DNA from: Dehalococcoidia bacterium
GTDB lineage: Bacteria > Chloroflexota > Dehalococcoidia > UBA2247 > RBG-13-53-26
DNA length: 36,451 nt
Reading direction: 5' to 3'
NCBI GenBank assembly: GCA_016932645.1
Contig: JAFGCL010000010.1
Coordinates: 1-36,451 of the forward strand
Of this stretch, positions 34,159 to 36,451 are shown in pieces. The notes beneath the pieces were generated by a model. That model made no database searches. It worked only from the letters and a program-made list of their open reading frames with translations, and had not been told where the DNA came from. Numbering within the stretch: the stretch's first letter is position 1; the number at the start of each line of letters is the position of its first letter. A program made the translations under genes and the position numbers.

Positions 34159-36141
34159 CTAGGCCAGCTTGACCAGCGAGTATCCTACGCTAGGCTTCGT
34201 CAGTATCAGTTTGGCATCACCCGGCAACGGCTGAAGCTTCTGCCGTAGCTGTCTGATGTATGTCCTCAAAGTAACCACCGCTCCCGGGTAGTCCTCGTCT
34301 CCCCACACGGCCTCTGCAAGGCGGCCATACGTCACCACTCGGCCTGCGTTCAGCATGAGCTGTCTGAGGATGTGGCCCTCTACGACAGTAAGGCTGATCT
34401 CCCGCGGCCCGTAAGACAACTCGAAAGTTGAAGGATCGAGGCGAAGCGGCCCGTAGACAATAGGCGAGTCCTCTCCGGATGGAGTCTGTTTGCGCAACTG
34501 GACCTTCACCCGGGCCAGCAGTTCCTTCATTTTGAACGGCTTGGTGATGTAGTCATTCGCACCCATACTGAGCGCCCTGGTGATGTCCTGCTCTTCCTGT
34601 CTCACAGTCAGAATGAGAATCGGCACGGAGGAGAAGAGCCGTATGTCCTGCAACACGTCCAGTCCATCCTTGTCCGGAAGCCCGAGATCCAGGATGACCA
34701 CGTCCGGGTGTTCCGTTCCTACCAGGTCCACGCCCTCTTCGCCCATCCTTGTGGACAGCAAGGCGGCATGAGGCCATTCGGCTTCGAGCGCCAGTGAGAT
34801 AGCGTTGACGATCTGCGGATTGTCTTCGATAATCAGCACCTTCCATAGTTTGCCGACCTTGTCGACCTCCATCGGAAGGCTGCTCGGTGTTTCTACCGGA
34901 AGAGAGAAGCCGAAGGTCGACCCCTTGCCCAGACGGCTCCTTACCCATATTTGGCCGTCGTGAAGCTCGATGAACATCTTGCACAGGGCCAGCCCCAAAC
35001 CCATTCCATATGGCCGAACTCTCAGACCGCCTTCCGGCCGGCGGTAAGACTCGAAGATGTGCTTCTTCTGCCGCTCTGACATTCCCGGGCCAGTATCCTT
35101 GACCTCCACCACGATGCTGGCCCCTTGGTCTCTGGCAGACAAGGTGACCTTCCCTCCCCTGGGCGTGAACTTAATGGCGTTGTGCATCAGGTTTGTGAGT
35201 ACTTGCTGGAGACGATTAACGTCCGCCCGCACCTTGGGCAGATTGGGGGGCAGGTGGGCTATCAGGGACAGCCCATTCGCTAACGCCAGCGGAGTCATGT
35301 TGTCTGCGATGCCTCGTAGCATCGGCCTGAGATCAGAGGACTCCAGCCTGAGTTGCAGCATCCCTACCTCGCCCCGCGCCAGATCCAGCAGCTCATCGAC
35401 CCTCCTATCCAGAGCAGCAGCCCCCTGTCCAATGTTCCTGGCCAGCTTCAACGACCGCTCATCCCGCAGTTCGTCGGTCAGTGTCTCTATCGATGCCAGT
35501 ATGGGTGTCAGTGGCGTCTTCAACTCGTGCGCCACCGCTCTCATGAACTCGAGTCTCCTCTTCATCTCCGCTTCGATCTCCTGTCGGACCTTCCTTTCTT
35601 CACCATAAAGCTCCCGGAGTCTATCCTCCGCCTTCTTGCGCTCAGAGATGTCTCTTATTACTACGACCATACCCCACACTCGGCCGTTCCTCTTCAGGGC
35701 CCGCGAACTCACCTCTGTGTAGATCGGCGTCCCATCACCTTTCAGAAGCTCCACCTCCGCCAGTGGCGGGTTCTCCTGTTGCATGAGAGCGCTAAGGTCA
35801 TGGAACCACACCTCCTTCTCCTGTAGGCTGTCGGTCCCGAAGATGTCAACATCAATGAATCGTTTGCCCAATACGTCCCGGTCGCCGTAGACCTCCTCGA
35901 CCTTCTTGTTAACGTAGATGACGGTGCCACTCAGATCCACGACCAGAATCGCGTCACCAGCGCCTGCTAGAATATCTGCGACCTGCTTCAGGGACAGTCC
36001 CAGCGCGCCCTCCGGCATGCGCTTCCCTGCGCGCGCGGCCTCGTACTTGCCAGTCCCTCGCTGCAATCCGGCGCCCTCGGTGTGGATCGTCGCCGGCTCG
36101 GCCCTGGTATTGTCGCCCCTTCTAGACTTGTATCCGGCCAT
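34159..36141 (-). CDS. PAS-histidine kinase-receiver-OmpR winged-helix fusion
   Basis: A single protein of about 660 residues carries a whole two-component pathway. It holds PAS (about 53-168, ending VIRDISERKKAE), HisKA with His205 (AHELKTPL), and HATPase (NLMHNAIKF at 318-326, DTGPGM and GMGLGL). A receiver with Asp486 (ILDLGLPDKDG) and Lys535 follows, then an OmpR/PhoB winged helix (about 560-660, with RVVTYGRLAEAVWG and VVTLRTYIRQLRQKL). No transmembrane helix is present, so it senses inside the cell. TATAAT (complement of 36150-36155) would start transcription about 2 nt before the ATG at 36141, giving a leaderless message. Alternatively translation starts at ATG 36018, which has AGGGA 5 nt upstream and loses no domain. 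Targets are unknown. Confidence 0.9.
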   Translation of the reverse strand: MAGYKSRRGDNTRAEPATIHTEGAGLQRGTGKYEAARAGKRMPEGALGLSLKQVADILAGAGDAILVVDLSGTVIYVNKKVEEVYGDRDVLGKRFIDVDIFGTDSLQEKEVWFHDLSALMQQENPPLAEVELLKGDGTPIYTEVSSRALKRNGRVWGMVVVIRDISERKKAEDRLRELYGEERKVRQEIEAEMKRRLEFMRAVAHELKTPLTPILASIETLTDELRDERSLKLARNIGQGAAALDRRVDELLDLARGEVGMLQLRLESSDLRPMLRGIADNMTPLALANGLSLIAHLPPNLPKVRADVNRLQQVLTNLMHNAIKFTPRGGKVTLSARDQGASIVVEVKDTGPGMSERQKKHIFESYRRPEGGLRVRPYGMGLGLALCKMFIELHDGQIWVRSRLGKGSTFGFSLPVETPSSLPMEVDKVGKLWKVLIIEDNPQIVNAISLALEAEWPHAALLSTRMGEEGVDLVGTEHPDVVILDLGLPDKDGLDVLQDIRLFSSVPILILTVRQEEQDITRALSMGANDYITKPFKMKELLARVKVQLRKQTPSGEDSPIVYGPLRLDPSTFELSYGPREISLTVVEGHILRQLMLNAGRVVTYGRLAEAVWGDEDYPGAVVTLRTYIRQLRQKLQPLPGDAKLILTKPSVGYSLVKLA

Positions 36142-36149
36142 GGCTTGTG

Positions 36150-36155
36150 ATTATA
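36150..36155 (-). promoter_or_regulatory. -10 element of the kinase-regulator gene
   Basis: A perfect TATAAT is found on the minus strand, 8 bp from the first ATG of the kinase frame. The hexamer at a 17-bp spacing (TGAGTA) is a poor -35, so an activator may be needed. Confidence 0.45.
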
Positions 36156-36389
36156 CTATATACCTCATATCCTACTCATTTCATCATCATGTTTTAATCA
36201 TCATCGCGTGGTCTGATATTGCTGTCATGCGGTGGCCAAGGGGGGATCAATCCGCCACTTCAGTTGTAGTCATCTCGCGGTGTGCACGGCTGGCGGGCCG
36301 CTGTGTTTGCCGGGCGCTTTGCACAGGTACAGAGACTTAGACTCTCGTTCTGATGACCTAAGAAATCCAAGCAAGGATAAGGAGGGAAG

Positions 36390-36451
36390 ATGGCCCAGAA
36401 ATTTGACTTCATCATCGTTGGAGGCGGCCCCAACGGGCTGACGATCGGGGC
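36390..36451 (+). CDS. FAD-dependent oxidoreductase, N-terminal fragment (runs off window)
   Basis: Only 20 codons are visible: MAQKFDFIIVGGGPNGLTIG. This is the GxGxxG FAD/NAD(P)-binding loop of a phytoene-desaturase-like or related oxidoreductase. AAGGAGG at 36379-36385 gives a strong ribosome binding site. It is divergent from the kinase-regulator gene. The class cannot be settled from this fragment. Confidence 0.75.
   Translation, partial: MAQKFDFIIVGGGPNGLTIG

Noticed and set aside
36323-36331. ACAGGTACA, a perfect half of the LexA palindrome, upstream of the last gene
   Set aside because: The other half-site is absent, so a LexA operator is unlikely; a 9-bp match may be chance.
1-36451. 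CRISPR arrays, tRNA or rRNA genes
   Set aside because: No regularly spaced repeats or recognisable RNA gene patterns were seen on reading the window.

Overview
The window is about 36 kb of bacterial DNA of moderately high G+C, with no rRNA, tRNA or CRISPR array visible. The gene content points to an uncultivated Chloroflexota lineage, probably Dehalococcoidia-like: a lexA-imuB-DUF6504-dnaE2 cassette, a MalT-type LuxR regulator, Drr-type ABC exporters, a YchF-like GTPase, a B12-binding radical SAM protein, a tungsten-enzyme remnant, several flavoproteins and a soluble kinase/regulator fusion. This assignment is an inference from gene families; no phylogenetic marker is present.

Region 1 (1-6910) is an SOS mutagenesis module. 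lexA, a catalytically dead Y-family polymerase (ImuB type), a DUF6504 protein and the error-prone polymerase DnaE2 run leftward as one operon. A SRAP/YedK-type abasic-site protein is transcribed divergently. A perfect 9+2+9 palindrome lies between them on top of the lexA -10 element, so LexA probably controls itself and the operon and possibly the SRAP gene. Region 2 (6911-11847) holds a transposase remnant, then a MarR regulator with a strong promoter and a palindrome at its predicted start site, followed by two ABC-2 exporter pairs.

Region 3 (11848-16945) is a scar zone: an orphan RHS core fragment, a large MalT-like LuxR regulator without a good start codon, and an aldehyde:ferredoxin oxidoreductase gene that has lost its 5' third and carries two single-base frameshifts. 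An exact 17-bp direct repeat brackets the LuxR gene, and its second copy lies at the broken end of the oxidoreductase. Region 4 (16946-22688) holds an HHxxxDG acyltransferase coupled to a DUF362 protein, an SGNH hydrolase and an HD-GYP signalling protein. Region 5 (22923-27281) has an HNH protein, a two-helix membrane peptide, a radical SAM/B12 enzyme, a left-handed beta-helix protein lacking one carbonic-anhydrase zinc ligand, and a YchF-like GTPase with no canonical start codon.

Region 6 (27398-33819) is catabolic in character: an Fe-S/FMN/FAD old-yellow-enzyme reductase, two SDR/epimerase proteins, an EthD protein and a KstD/fumarate-reductase-type flavoprotein, with divergent promoters near 31 kb. 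Region 7 (34159-36451) is a soluble PAS-histidine kinase-receiver-winged-helix fusion and the first codons of a divergent FAD oxidoreductase. The strongest systems-level story is the SOS mutasome. The most unusual architectures are the one-piece two-component protein and the acyltransferase-DUF362 pair.
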